Source: Enterovibrio qingdaonensis
GTDB lineage: Bacteria; Pseudomonadota; Gammaproteobacteria; Enterobacterales; Vibrionaceae
NCBI RefSeq assembly: GCF_028683135.1
Contig: NZ_JAJUBB010000002.1
Location: forward strand, 186,001 to 250,000
DNA length: 64,000 bases
Direction: 5' to 3'
Shown here piece after piece: positions 63,986 through 64,000 of the stretch. The stretch's first letter is position 1, and the number at the start of each line of letters is the position of its first letter. The notes beneath the pieces are model-generated. The model was not told where the DNA came from, searched no databases, and saw only the letters and a list, made by a program, of their open reading frames with translations. Both the position numbers and the translations under genes were made by a program.

Positions 63986-64000
63986 CGAGCCGTACTTTGC

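Noticed and set aside
63806-64000. CRISPR array
   Set aside because: Repeat units are only about 17 bp, spacing varies from 48 to 59 bp, and they do not resemble any known vibrio CRISPR repeat I can recall; no cas gene in the window.

Overview
The window looks like chromosomal DNA of a marine gammaproteobacterium, most likely Vibrionaceae (Vibrio, Enterovibrio, Grimontia or Photobacterium type). This is inferred from the gene repertoire: BCCT osmolyte carrier, TAXI-type TRAP transporter, MalI/MalX-like PTS locus, E. coli-type GshA, many c-di-GMP proteins, and attC sites of the vibrio superintegron kind. No rRNA, tRNA or CRISPR array was recognised.

Layout. 1-4.8 kb: an M19 dipeptidase (cut by the left edge), a BCCT transporter and two overlapping conserved genes of unknown function. 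4.9-6.8 kb: EF-P-like EfpL/YeiP, a cysteine hydrolase and a NUDIX hydrolase. 7.1-11.7 kb: a compact operon of a TonB-dependent receptor, a YfiR-like periplasmic protein and a YfiN-like diguanylate cyclase. 11.8-19.2 kb: small metabolic and regulatory genes (HD hydrolase, GNAT, two LysE exporters, LysR with divergent GST, PepT-like peptidase, AraC). 19.3-25.5 kb: an ammonium transporter fused to a GGDEF cyclase, then a 4 kb RTX adhesin with a LapA-like N-terminus and a TAAG di-alanine motif. 26-36.2 kb: an esterase, an unknown protein, a polyamine-type ABC operon and a TAXI TRAP system. 36.3-38.6 kb: a zinc-finger-like protein and a degenerate EAL protein with a LuxR-type HTH. 39-45.6 kb: a four-gene operon of gshA, two half-ABC exporters and a eukaryotic-type glutathione synthetase. 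45.7-49.7 kb: an ECF sigma factor, an FG-GAP lipoprotein and a membrane protein. 51.7-56.3 kb: a LacI repressor divergent from an enlarged mannose-6-phosphate isomerase and a MalX-like PTS IICB. 56.7-57.9 kb: a sulfotransferase. 58.1-61.2 kb: integron cassettes without an integrase, intact on the left and decaying to the right. 61.3-64 kb: small accessory genes, an IS200-type insertion sequence, and an unexplained series of 17-bp direct repeats running to the window edge.

How they fit together. Four loci in about 31 kb (7-38.6 kb) concern c-di-GMP: the TonB/YfiR/YfiN-like operon, the Amt-GGDEF fusion, the degenerate EAL-HTH regulator and the LapA-like adhesin, which is the kind of output such signalling controls. 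The thiol operon appears to couple gamma-glutamylcysteine and glutathione (or analogue) synthesis to a heterodimeric exporter with one consensus and one degenerate ATP site. The most unusual items are that thiol operon, the Amt-GGDEF fusion beside the adhesin, the orphan cassette array, and the terminal 17-bp repeats, which resemble in style the spaced transposase-binding sites at Tn7-like ends.
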